From Chroococcidiopsis sp. CCMEE 29 (GTDB lineage: Bacteria; Cyanobacteriota; Cyanobacteriia; Cyanobacteriales; Chroococcidiopsidaceae), in contig NZ_CP083761.1 in the NCBI RefSeq assembly GCF_023558375.1, forward strand, positions 3,094,001 to 3,158,000: a stretch of DNA of 64,000 nt. The letters run 5' to 3'. Numbering within the stretch: the stretch's first letter is position 1; every line of letters begins with the position of its first letter. The notes beneath the pieces are model-generated. The model had not been told where the DNA came from and ran no database searches. It saw only the letters and a program-made list of their open reading frames with translations. Below, piece after piece: positions 17,111 through 26,518 of this stretch. A program made the translations under genes and the position numbers.

Positions 17111-19324
17111 TTAAGCAGTTAATGATGAATTCAGGGATTGTGCATAGGCGGGACACGAAGCCCTGGAAGTGGTTGGACAGGAATACACTGAGTGTTCATC
17201 AATGTTTCCCATCTCCCTATCGCCTGGTCTTTGTGTCTTCACGTCATCAGCTTCCCCGTATAGGGCATTAATTTCCTTAGCAAACACTTCCACTACTTTG
17301 GCGCGTCTAACTTCTCCGGTGGGAGCCAGCATCCCGTTCTCGGCGGTGAGCGTAGCACTGACGAGCTGGAAGCGTTTGACAGTAGACCAATAAGGTAAAT
17401 GGCAATTGGCTTCATCCACCAAAGTTTGGTAAAGGGCGAGGATGCACGGATGCTTTAACAATTCCTCAGTTGGCACGAGTCCCATGGTTTGGGCTTGCCT
17501 GTGTAGGGTGTCCAAATGGGGGAAAATCAGCATGGCACAGAATTTGCGTCCGGCTCCCACTGCGATCGCCTTTGCCACTAGAGGAGATTGTTCTAACTTG
17601 CTTTCTAAAGGCTGCGGTGTCACATATTTGCCTGTAGAGAGTTTGAATTGGCTTTTCTTCAAACCCGTAATCTTGAGAAAACCGTCTGCGGTAAACTCCC
17701 CAATATCGCCTGTATGAAACCAGCCGTCAGGATCGATCGCTTGTTGGGTGGCATCGGGGTTTTTGTAGTAGCCTTGAGTGACATTTGGTCCTCTAACCAG
17801 GATTTCACCATCGTCAGCGATCGCTATTTCCACCCCAGCCAGCGGCACCCCAACCGTTCCAGCACGGTTGAATTGAGCTCGATTACAGGCGACGGCTGAA
17901 CCGGTTTCGGTCAAGCCATACCCTTGCAAAATTCTGATGCCCGCTGCAGCAAACAGGTTAACTATCTCTGCTTTCAAGGCTGCACCTCCACAGATCGGGT
18001 ATTTGAGCCGTCCCCCAAATACAGAGCGCCATTGACAGAACACCAGCCGATCTGCCAGCTTCAGCATCAGGGCATATCTCCCTTGCGGTAGCTGTCCCAG
18101 TTCGTACCGTTGGGCAAGGTTCAGTGCCCAATTAAAGACCCGTTGGGTGTCTTGTCGCTGGCGCAATTTAAATGAAGACACAAACAGGCGCAGATGTGGT
18201 AACTTCCACTGATTAAATTGAGATAGGGGAATACCTAGACGCTCTCTGCGCGTCACTATCTCTCCTTGTCTCTGCCTCTCCTGCGTCTTCGCGTCTCTGC
18301 GGATCATCTGCACCGCAAAAGCACGGAAGCGGGGAAGCAAATCGTACATGCTATGTCTCGTGGTTCCCTGCTTTGCCCGCTTGCTTCCTTCTTCTAAAAT
18401 CTTGCTGTAAGTCTTTTCCAGCAAGAGTGGCACCATAGCGAATAGAGTCGGTTGCACTTCTTTAAGATGTTTCATCACCCGGTTAGGGGTGGTAAAGTAA
18501 ATGCTATGCCCATAGTTGATATGACCGTACAGAAAAACACGGGCAAAAACATGCGTCAGCGGCAGAAATGAAAGGATAACCTCCTTGTCGCCTAATTCCA
18601 GATCGGGAATGCCAGTAAACATCGCCAGCGCGTCAGCTGAGAGATTTTCATGACTCAGCATCACGCCCTGAGGTTTTCCCGTAGCTCCTGGGATATAGAC
18701 AATTGTGGCTAAATCATGTGCTGCTAGTACCAACCGCAGTTGCTGTCGCTGAGTGTCTGAGATCTGAGTTTGTCCTCGCAGACGAATCTCTAAAAGCGAA
18801 AAGACTTGGATGTACTTTAACCTTTGAACTTGCCTTTGCTGCCAATCAGAAGGGATATCAATAACAATCGCGGCTTTCAGATTGGGTGTCTCCCCCAAGA
18901 AAGGAGCAACTTGATCGAGTAAGTCTTGGTTGGCAACAATCAGTACCTTTGCCTCACTGTGCTGCAGAATAAAAGCGATGTTTTCGAGCGTTTGGGTTAA
19001 ATCGATTGGCACATCAATCAGTTTTGCCAACAAACAGCCCATGTCTGCAATGCAGAAGTTAACATCGCTGTGCATCAACAGGGCAACGCGATCGCCCCTT
19101 TCCAGCCCCAAGTTCAACAAACCTAGCGCGAACTCTTCGGCAGCGCTACGAAAGGCTTGATTAGATAGGGGTTGCCAACCTTTATCTGTCCATTGGTTAA
19201 AAGCGTGGGGGTTGGGAGTGCGATCGCAGGCTTCATCTAATAACGAAGGCAATGTACGCCCCACCATCACTTTCCCAGAGTCGGGGGGGGCTCTGTAAAT
19301 CTTCTCAGACAACATCTTAGCCAA
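17111..19324 (-). CDS. Long-chain fatty acid-CoA ligase (AMP-binding)
   Basis: A 737-residue adenylate-forming enzyme that would activate fatty acids with ATP and CoA. The P-loop-like A3 motif reads YIPGATGKPQGVMLSHENL near residue 212 instead of the usual YTSGTTGxPKG. Other motifs are canonical: GYGLTETGSAVA near 463, and GWFHTGDIGEF then LKKSQFKLSTGKYVTPQPLE near 535-570. The protein is long because of an insertion around residues 330-380 and a C-terminal tail (DVKTQRPGDREMGN and onward) of no known function. It is the first gene of the beta-oxidation operon. Confidence 0.85.
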   Translation of the reverse strand: MAKMLSEKIYRAPPDSGKVMVGRTLPSLLDEACDRTPNPHAFNQWTDKGWQPLSNQAFRSAAEEFALGLLNLGLERGDRVALLMHSDVNFCIADMGCLLAKLIDVPIDLTQTLENIAFILQHSEAKVLIVANQDLLDQVAPFLGETPNLKAAIVIDIPSDWQQRQVQRLKYIQVFSLLEIRLRGQTQISDTQRQQLRLVLAAHDLATIVYIPGATGKPQGVMLSHENLSADALAMFTGIPDLELGDKEVILSFLPLTHVFARVFLYGHINYGHSIYFTTPNRVMKHLKEVQPTLFAMVPLLLEKTYSKILEEGSKRAKQGTTRHSMYDLLPRFRAFAVQMIRRDAKTQERQRQGEIVTRRERLGIPLSQFNQWKLPHLRLFVSSFKLRQRQDTQRVFNWALNLAQRYELGQLPQGRYALMLKLADRLVFCQWRSVFGGRLKYPICGGAALKAEIVNLFAAAGIRILQGYGLTETGSAVACNRAQFNRAGTVGVPLAGVEIAIADDGEILVRGPNVTQGYYKNPDATQQAIDPDGWFHTGDIGEFTADGFLKITGLKKSQFKLSTGKYVTPQPLESKLEQSPLVAKAIAVGAGRKFCAMLIFPHLDTLHRQAQTMGLVPTEELLKHPCILALYQTLVDEANCHLPYWSTVKRFQLVSATLTAENGMLAPTGEVRRAKVVEVFAKEINALYGEADDVKTQRPGDREMGNIDEHSVYSCPTTSRASCPAYAQSLNSSLTA

Positions 19325-20209
19325 GAAGAGCTTAAAACTCTTCCGTTCAATAAAATTTATCTTTGATTTTTCACACCAAGCCAGATCGACGAGCAGAGTT
19401 CAGGCTTTGAACTTATTTAACACTTCTCACTGCCACTTTATATCTCTTTAGCAACTAGGGAGTATCAGTTTATCCAACTTAGATGAATAAACTGTTCTTC
19501 AACAATGCTATGGAAAAACAAATTTATGACTCAGTGGTTATTTCAAAGGCTAATTTCTGACACCTGAGTCTAATAGTTTCCTTGCCTCTCCTTATTAACT
19601 GGGTGACAATTAACGGTGGAAATGTATGATTTTGAGACTGTGGCACTTTCATGCCTAACCGTCTTTAAATCAACATGTTTTGCACAGACTCTTTTTGTAA
19701 CCTTAGTGTAGCTTACTGATCGCCAAAGATGCCATCTAATTCAATATATCTTTGGTAATAAATGCAATTAAATATTAAGAGTTTTTAGGCAACATATCAA
19801 CGCAATTGGGCAGAACAAATCTTAACAATATGAACGACAAAGAACTACGGTGTTACACATTTAACTTGCATATTCCCAAGCGAAAATATCTGTTATTCTC
19901 CCCCTGCTCCCCCTGCTCAAGGAAGCTCCCCCTGCTTGGCTTAACAGGCAAACTAGATATTTAACGGCTTAGCCGCCTTCGCTGCCGCCGTAGTCTTCTG
20001 CCTCAAACAAGCTGATGAAGTTGGAGAATTTTGGAATTTGTAGTACCTGCTGATATTCTGCGTCCATCCAAGGGAATAATTTAGAATAGTATAGTAGGTT
20101 ACTTTTAATCAAAGAACGAAAAAACACTTTTAGCAGTGACCCATTCGACTTTGATTTGCAACCTAGATTCAACTCGGCTCTAACGCGCTCAGTTAGAGAG
20201 TACAGCAAG
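19325..20209. other. Intergenic region between the ligase gene and the PhyH gene, 885 bp
   Basis: AT-rich, with no convincing gene. Three direct copies of CTCCCCCTGCT lie at 19898-19908, 19907-19917 and 19926-19936. A minus-strand ORF (19969-20208) ends in FEAEDYGGSEGG but has no clear start signals. Confidence 0.4.
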
Positions 20210-21013
20210 ATGATTCAAAGCATAGATAAGGCTTATAGGGCTACTGACCTGGACCGATTCGCGCAGGAATTGAATCGAGATGGAATTTGTGTGATTCGCG
20301 GACTTTTCGACCCAGAGTTGATTAAGGAGTGGGCAGAAGCTTTTAATGCCTTATTCCAAGAACGCCAAAACCGACCCGGTGGTCTGGCTCCCCGCGAACA
20401 AGCTCGCTACTATCTGACGTTGCCCTGGATTGCTCCCTTTTCTAATCCAGAAGTCTTTGCTAACCCAGCGATCCTCGGTGTCCTCGATCGCGTGTTTTCT
20501 CAGGAATATGTGATGGTTCAGTTAGGAGTTGACATTCCAGTGCAGGGGTCGGATTATCAAGAAATTCATCGAGACTTTCGTCCTCTATTCTCGGATCAGG
20601 TAGTAACGCCACTTTACTCTCTGGCGGTCAACTTCCCGCTAGTTGAAGTAACAGCGGAGAACGGACCTTTCCAGATGGCTCGTGGTACGCACGTCTTACC
20701 CCGTGACGAAGGGCTGGTCAAGCTCACCAGCGGTGAGATTCCAATGGAGTCTTTCTATATGATGCCGGGAGACGTGGCAATTCGGACACCCTTGGCGTTG
20801 CACCGAGGTTCACCCAACCGCACGAGCCAGCCAAGACCAATGGTTGTGATGGGCTACGCGATGCATTGGCTGCACACACCAAAAGTAGACTTGACTGTCC
20901 AGCGGGACGATTACGAGAGCCTACCGGAGCAAACGAAGCAATTATTGCGGTGTCAGGTGGTGGAGCAGTTGCCGGAGAATAAGGTCGAAACCTACATAAA
21001 TTTCAAGTATTAG
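20210..21013 (+). CDS. Phytanoyl-CoA dioxygenase (PhyH) family oxygenase
   Basis: A 267-residue Fe(II)/2-oxoglutarate-dependent oxygenase of the PhyH family. The metal triad is H and D in EIHRDFRPL and the distal H in ALHRGSPNRTSQPRP, whose arginine would bind 2-oxoglutarate. The substrate is not predictable; PhyH-like enzymes hydroxylate lipids and many secondary metabolites. I chose the ATG at 20210. A TTG at 20156 would add 18 weakly supported residues. It appears monocistronic and stands alone between the beta-oxidation operon and a degraded region. Confidence 0.82.
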   Translation: MIQSIDKAYRATDLDRFAQELNRDGICVIRGLFDPELIKEWAEAFNALFQERQNRPGGLAPREQARYYLTLPWIAPFSNPEVFANPAILGVLDRVFSQEYVMVQLGVDIPVQGSDYQEIHRDFRPLFSDQVVTPLYSLAVNFPLVEVTAENGPFQMARGTHVLPRDEGLVKLTSGEIPMESFYMMPGDVAIRTPLALHRGSPNRTSQPRPMVVMGYAMHWLHTPKVDLTVQRDDYESLPEQTKQLLRCQVVEQLPENKVETYINFKY

Positions 21014-21100
21014 AATCTGTTTTAGCCTTAACCGTAACAATCCCCGCACCATAACATGGATTTTCTGCCTGTATTTGATGGGATTGAACCTGTCTAATCG

Positions 21101-21548
21101 TCAGACAAAAATCAGCTGCAAAGAAAGCAAAAAACCTGGTAGCATGCCTTCCCCCGACAGGCTAGGGGGCGATTGCAATACTTCGGTTTCCTGCCCTGGG
21201 CGATAAATCTCAACTTGCCTATCTTGAGGATTAATCAGCCAGCCCAACCGCGCACCGTTATCCATATACTCCTGCATCTTGGCTTATTGTTCCTCAAGAC
21301 TATCTGTAGGCGAGCGCAGTTCTACCACAAAGTCAGGGCATAATGGCGGATAGCCATCTTGCTGCTGTCGAGTCCGAGCATCCCAGCGCTCGCGCTTCAC
21401 CCAGGAAACATCGAGCATTCGCTTAGCTCCATTAGGCAGAATAAACATAGTGTTGGAATCAAATGTTTTTCCTGCATCACTAGTCAGATTCCAGCCCTCT
21501 AACTGGTAACAAAGGTTGCTGTTTTTGTTTCCAAGATCTTCCTCCTGT
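21101..21548 (-). pseudogene. Uma2 (DUF820) family endonuclease remnant
   Basis: The frame reads LEGWNLTSDAGKTFDSNTMF, PNGAKRMLDVSWVKRERWDA and CPDFVVELRSPTDSLEEQ, then an in-frame TAA, then AKMQEYMDNGARLGWLINPQ and a normal end at 21101. These blocks are the PD-(D/E)XK core of Uma2 proteins, abundant in cyanobacteria. The 5' end is missing beyond about 21548. One stop plus 5' truncation make it a pseudogene. Confidence 0.8.
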
Positions 21549-21608
21549 TAACGGTTGTTAGGTTGAGATCAGCACATCTGCAACCAAATCGCACGCAAAT
21601 ACTGTACC

Positions 21609-22369
21609 CTATTGAGCAATCGCACCTCCATCAATGGGAATTGCAGCACCCGTAATAAAGGAACTGGCTTCGGAAGCCAGAAATAAAACGACTTGTGCAA
21701 CTTCATCTGGTGAGGCGAGACGACCAAGAGGATGTTTGGTTGCAAGCTGATCAATTTGTTCTTGAGTTGGAGCAAGTACAGTCTGAATGGGTGGTGTTTC
21801 AACAACTCCAGGCATGATGGCGTTGATGCGAATACTTTGCTGTGCATATTCTAAAGCGGTTGATCGCGTCATCCCAATCACCCCGTGTTTTGTCGTGGAG
21901 TACATGGCTCCGTATGGCTGTCCCTTATTACCGACAATGGAAGCACATTGTTAATGATGATGCCGCCGCCTTGCTTTAGCATTTGCAAAATTTCATGTTT
22001 GAGGCAGAAGAACACGCTAGTCAAATTTGTATTGATCACCCTAAACCAATCCTGCTCGGTCATCTCTGTAATCGCTCCCAGCCTTCCAAAAATTCCAGAG
22101 TTGTTAAACGCAACATTAGTTCGCCCAAAATGGTTGATGGTCTGTTGAACTAAATTCTCAATTTGTTCTTCTCTAATGACATCAGTTTGAACAAAAACTG
22201 CTTCACCACCTGCTTCTTCAATCTGTTTCACAGTTTCTTCACTTTCATTGATTCGTCGGCTGGCAACCACAAGTTTTGCACCTTCTTGACCAAATGCAAT
22301 TGCCGTTGCTTTACTAATTCCTGAACTTGCTCCAGTGACAAGTACAACTTTATCTGCAAAGATTGGCAT
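21609..22369 (-). pseudogene. Short-chain dehydrogenase/reductase with a frameshift
   Basis: The first frame (22369 downward) has the nucleotide-binding motif VTGASSGISKATA and NNSGIFGRLG. The second frame (from 21905) has the catalytic YSTTKHG motif, the PGVVETPP loop and the C-terminal ITGAAIPIDGGA. The frames meet near 21945, where INNVLPLSV should read INNASIVGNKGQPYGAMYS; two extra bases (TG) would explain the shift. Rejoined, the protein is about 250 residues, standard for SDR enzymes. The lesion could be real or a sequencing error. Confidence 0.8.
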
Positions 22370-22380
22370 AACAAATCTTC

Positions 22381-23535
22381 CTCAGGACTTACGCAAGTGT
22401 CATGGCAATTGCTGGATTCTTAAGCTGCTGAATTAAGTATAGTGAGAGCAATCCATGCTTGAGAGCATAGATAGTCTGGTCTGTAGAGTAAGCTAGATGT
22501 TTCAGTCTCAACCAGACCAGTAGGGCACAACCAATATGATTTCGTTGAATGCGAGCTTGACGACATTAGCAGGCTTCTATACCGGTTAATTGCTTAATCT
22601 CACGGTGAAACTCCGATGGTCTTCCAACGAACATCACACACCTGTTGTACGGCATCCGTAGAATCTTGATTTTTCTCGTTTGTAGCGATGAATTCCGTCT
22701 TGTCGGTAGAGACAACGACCCGGAATAGTTTCACCTTTTTAGCACCTGGAAAACCTTTGATTTTAATGAGTTTGCCTTGTAGAGCTTCAGTTTGATTCCA
22801 GTCTAGCTGTTGAATAGCTTTGTATTTTTCCACTCCCCCTGTATCATCAACGAGTCGATTTATCTTCAAAGGACAATAATATATCTTGCCCAAATCATCA
22901 ATCAACAGCATGATTTTTTGGGTAGCATACCAGCTATCCATCAACACTCTCGTGAATGGTAAGTGCTGATTTATCACCAGGTTGTTAAGCATCTGTGAGC
23001 CGTGTTCCAGCTTGGTCTTACCATCACCATCCGGGTCATATACCCGATAGTCAATTACCCAAAACTGCCCAGTTTCTGGATTGACATATACACAGCTAAC
23101 TAAACCAATACCACGAATAACTCGATGTTCGTTTCCACTATAGTGTCGCTTTGTCAGTTCAATTTTTTTAGCATATTTTTTATCTAAAACTGTGTCATCA
23201 AAAATCAAATAAGCATTTTCATGCCTTTGAATAACATGCTGCACATTATCCCAAAGTAAACAAGGAGTAATTTTCTCGTTCCTCAAGTAGCGGTTGATAG
23301 TATCATGGCTGAAATTCCCAAGCTGGGCAGCTAAGTTAGTTAACGTGTAATTGATTTGGCTACTCAGTAAATATTGACAGTAGTCTAATTTAGTAAATCC
23401 CATTGTTTGGGAGCGCTATTTCCATCTATTTTTAACAACTGCCGCACAGTCCTGTTTCCACGCCCTCTAAGTATTACTACTTACTCAGCCTCCAGGTCTT
23501 GGGGCTGAAAACTTTACCCCTGCGTAAGTCCTGAG
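22381..23535 (-). mobile_element. IS701-like insertion sequence, decayed
   Basis: Perfect 15-bp terminal inverted repeats CTCAGGACTTACGCA (22381-22395) and TGCGTAAGTCCTGAG (23521-23535) enclose one transposase gene. No target duplication is visible. The right end cuts an MscS-like remnant and the left end abuts the SDR start region, so flanking DNA was probably deleted. Confidence 0.8.
22389..23403 (-). pseudogene. IS701-like DDE transposase, frameshifted
   Basis: The N-terminus is intact (MGFTKLDYCQYLLSSQINYT), with FDDTVLDKKYAKK as the first catalytic aspartate region and LMDSWYAT as the second. At about 22600 the frame shifts: DVRWK should continue into EFHREIKQLTGIEAC, which is found in another frame. 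There it meets a TAA and then runs through RIQRNHIGCALLVWLRLKHL to AIAMTLA, ending inside the terminal repeat. Two lesions make it inactive. Confidence 0.85.
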
Positions 23536-24246
23536 TATAAATCTCGGTTGGCAGTTTGATTCCTGCCTGCATGAGTGACTCTTTGATTACCTGGGCAGCT
23601 TGGGAAGTAATTTCTAGAAATGCCAGGCGGCGCGAATTTACCCTAAATCTTACTTCTACGTTGACAGTGCTAGCAGCCAATTCCCTCACCAGGATTTCTA
23701 TTGATTGGCTTGGTTCTACCCCTTCAACCTTAGCAACTGCATCGGCAATAATTCGCTTGGCAGTGGTAATGTCTGCTTTATAGTCAATATTTAATGCATC
23801 TGCCCACCGTTGCCCTAGTGACTCAACCTCTAATCCAAAGTCCTGGGCATCCTGTTGTGTCACCGTCATCAAAACACGGTTATTTAATTGCAATGTCGCT
23901 ACATTACGTTGCGGATTAGATTGAACAATGACTGGTCCCAAACTCTCTTCTCGCGCCAATACACTGGCAATGCGTCGATTGATAATCCGTGCGCGTTCAG
24001 TTGCACTTAACTCAAGCAGACTGCCGACCTGAAGATTGGTCTTCCCCTAACTAAAATATCTGCAAAAAACAATCCATCAGCCGGAACTGTCACAGATGTG
24101 GGGCTTGGTGTAGTTTCAAGTGGTAAGGGAATCTCTTGAGCTAGACTTGCAGAACTCGTAGCAAACATTAGACTCGTTATGAAGGCTACAATGCCCAACT
24201 GAGGTAAGCGTTGTTTGCTCTTGAAAGTTTGGAAAATTGCTTTCAT
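23536..24246 (-). pseudogene. Mechanosensitive channel (MscS family) remnant
   Basis: A signal peptide and N-domain (VPADGLFFADILVRGRPIF) start at 24246. A one-base frameshift near 24025 separates them from VGSLLELSATERARIINRR and onward. DALNIDYKADITTAKRII leads into an MscS-like C-terminal cytoplasmic domain (VNVEVRFRVNSRRLAFLEI) and ends at PTEIYT, where the IS begins. The transmembrane pore region expected between the two parts is absent, so there is an internal deletion as well. Confidence 0.65.
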
Positions 24247-24754
24247 AATCTATCCACTAACCAAGTTGATGGCAACGATTGTATATATCACGTGAGAAAA
24301 ATCGGTAGCGTCGTTAAAGTGCTGTAATACCGTTTTCAGTTAAGGACAGTATAAAACCATAAATACAGCCTATTTGATGGCAGGTGCTTCCTTCAAATAT
24401 TCATTTACAAAATAAAAATGATTTTCTCAATTTCATTGTTTTCTGGTCCTTTAGAAAAATAAAACTCTTGTAAAAACATAAAGTGTGTTCCATTACAGAA
24501 AGTAGAATCACCTTTATTTAATACAGTTCATAAAAATAAAACATATTTAACAAATATAGAATAAATCGTAGAATTACGTAAGTCATTAGATTTTAAGCCT
24601 AAAAAAAATCAGTAAATCCATGGATGAATAAGATATTAAATTGAGGCTAGATTTTAACAAGTAAATTATCAGCAATAGGACTTTAATCTATTAAAAGCTT
24701 GCTAAAAGCCATAGACAAATTATCTAGCCAGGTATAAATAGGAGTATTCAATAC
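24247..24754. other. AT-rich region upstream of the PAP cluster, 508 bp
   Basis: No ORF of note. It should contain the promoter and leader of the slr0144-like operon. I cannot single out promoter boxes with confidence. Confidence 0.4.
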
Positions 24755-25477
24755 ATGGTCGTTACCTCTACAAATAAGCTCGTTATTCCTAAAAGAGAGC
24801 TTGCTTTTAAGTTAGAACATTTTTTAAAGCAGAAGTATCCCAAGAAACATGATCACTATAGCTTTGAGGATTTTTTTTATTTCCAATCCAATACAGGAAC
24901 AGTGACTGACTGGAATGAAGCTCGCAATATTTTTACCAGTGAAGACTTCATCATTGGTTTAATAGAGGGTTTAGAAGAAGAAGTGGGTAACGCTTCCGGA
25001 GTCGTCATGTACAGCATTGGCTACCAGTGGGGTATGAGGGATGCCAAGTTTTTCCAGCAGTGGTTTGAGCAGGAGTACGAAAAGAACATCAGTGAAATAA
25101 ATTCAATGTTTATGCTAGAGGCCTGGTGGTGGCCTTTTACAGCCCAGGGTTGGGGGAACTGGCAAGTGGACATGAGCGAACAGAAGAACGGATTTACGTT
25201 TGTCAACATTTTTGATTCAGCAGTGGCGCGTACTCTGGGTGATGTTGGTAAACCTGTATGTCATATTTACGCTGGTTTATTTGCCGGTTTCTTTAGCAAT
25301 CTGGTTAAAAAACCCTTAAGCTGCATTGAAATTCAGTGCTACTCCATGGGGGAAACCTACTGCAAATTCCTCTTGGGTAGACAAGATCGGATCGATGCAG
25401 CAACCTTTTGGCAAAACGAAGGTGCTACAGCAAGGGATATTGAAAAGCGACTTCGGAATGGGGAGCGCTTAGGATGA
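24755..25477 (+). CDS. V4R-domain protein, Slr0144-like (PAP cluster)
   Basis: A 240-residue protein with a 4-vinyl-reductase (V4R) domain. The C-terminal part CIEIQCYSMGETYCKFLLG carries the conserved cysteines of that domain. It is the first gene of a run whose order matches slr0144-slr0152 of Synechocystis, a cluster reported to aid photosystem II assembly. It overlaps the next gene by four bases (ATGA), so the two are translationally coupled. V4R domains bind small hydrophobic ligands; the ligand here is unknown. A second V4R protein is at 26519. Confidence 0.85.
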   Translation: MVVTSTNKLVIPKRELAFKLEHFLKQKYPKKHDHYSFEDFFYFQSNTGTVTDWNEARNIFTSEDFIIGLIEGLEEEVGNASGVVMYSIGYQWGMRDAKFFQQWFEQEYEKNISEINSMFMLEAWWWPFTAQGWGNWQVDMSEQKNGFTFVNIFDSAVARTLGDVGKPVCHIYAGLFAGFFSNLVKKPLSCIEIQCYSMGETYCKFLLGRQDRIDAATFWQNEGATARDIEKRLRNGERLG

Positions 25478-25995
25478 GCCGTCAGTCTTCCTGGCAGTGC
25501 CTATCAGTACAGGAATTTTTTAGCCTGTGTAACTGGCAAGGTCAAGCATTAGAGAACAGCAACTGGCAGCACCAGAACCAGCCTTTGAATTTGTCCCTTT
25601 GCCAGTGCCTATCAGTACAGGAATTTTTTAGTCTTTGTAACTGGCAAGGTCAAGCATTAGAGAACAGCAACTGGCAGCACCGGAACCAGCCTTTGAATTT
25701 AACCCTGCAAACAGCGGAAGCAACGATCGCCAGCCGTATGGATTCTTGGCAGTGCTTATCAGTACAGGAATTTTTTAGCCTGTGTAACTGGCAAGGTCAA
25801 CCGTTAGACAACAGCAATTGGCATTCGACAAACCCATGGTCGCGCTTAACCCTACAGGTTGGGAAGTTTTTCCGGTTTATTCCTTGGGAAGGTAATCCCG
25901 AAATCGGGTCTCTACCAATGGTATCGACTATTCCAGAGCCCACTACCTTAGCGCCTGTAGCGACCACATTAACAGATCTGTCCGATTTATTTTAG
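25474..25995 (+). CDS. Repeat protein, Slr0145-like (PAP cluster)
   Basis: A 173-residue protein made largely of three copies of a unit containing CLSVQEFFSLCNWQGQ, then LENSNWQ. Units start near 25495, 25603 and 25750. The first two are 108 bp apart and differ at about five positions in 100 by eye, so duplication or conversion is recent. The C-terminal 40 residues are unrelated and rich in Pro and Thr. The repeat has conserved Cys and Trp residues. Its position between the V4R gene and the Slr0146-like gene identifies it. The function is unknown. Confidence 0.8.
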   Translation: MSRQSSWQCLSVQEFFSLCNWQGQALENSNWQHQNQPLNLSLCQCLSVQEFFSLCNWQGQALENSNWQHRNQPLNLTLQTAEATIASRMDSWQCLSVQEFFSLCNWQGQPLDNSNWHSTNPWSRLTLQVGKFFRFIPWEGNPEIGSLPMVSTIPEPTTLAPVATTLTDLSDLF

Positions 25996-26005
25996 AGCTG
26001 AAAAC

Positions 26006-26503
26006 ATGCACCCAGAGATTAAAACTTTACTGTATGAGGCGGAAGATCACTATCTGACGTCAGAGGAAGTCGAGACTTTTAAGCATTGTGCTTCGTCTCT
26101 AGCCCAGCGCCTAGAAACCTATGAGTTGCTGCGTGACCAAGAATTAGCCATCTTCCAACCTGTCGCCGATCAACTTCTAGAAGCCTTTCCTGAGAATAAG
26201 CAGGAAACTTTAGAGCGAGCCTTAAAACATTGGCTATCAGTCTTACGCTACTGCGCTATGGCAATGCTAATAAATAACCAAGAATTCTTGCAGCGACGAC
26301 TACTGGAATGGCTCACAGACTTAGTGCGAGTTCACCAGACGCAAGCAATTGAGATGACTGTCTACCAGTTGCTACAGATCCGCCTGAGAGAACTTCTTTC
26401 TGAACAACAGTTGGCTCTAGTACAACCTTTTTTAGTTCAAGCCGAGGATAACCTTTTACGGACCGATGACTTGGCTGAATTGCAAACAACGTTACAACTT
26501 TGA
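26006..26503 (+). CDS. Helical protein, Slr0146-like, possibly phycobilisome-like fold (PAP cluster)
   Basis: A 165-residue all-helical protein. The segment HWLSVLRYCAMAMLINNQEF resembles the phycobiliprotein RDxxYYLRxxTY helix, and the protein is similar in layout to its neighbour at 27831. It has no cysteine at the bilin-attachment position, so it would not carry a covalent chromophore there. The similarity to phycobiliproteins is my inference from the pattern. It lies 10 bp after the Slr0145-like gene. Confidence 0.75.
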   Translation: MHPEIKTLLYEAEDHYLTSEEVETFKHCASSLAQRLETYELLRDQELAIFQPVADQLLEAFPENKQETLERALKHWLSVLRYCAMAMLINNQEFLQRRLLEWLTDLVRVHQTQAIEMTVYQLLQIRLRELLSEQQLALVQPFLVQAEDNLLRTDDLAELQTTLQL

Positions 26504-26518
26504 AGCGGGAGACTGCTC

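Noticed and set aside
25494-25850. Tandem repeats considered as a CRISPR array
   Set aside because: The units are in frame, of protein-coding character, with no unique spacers of constant size.
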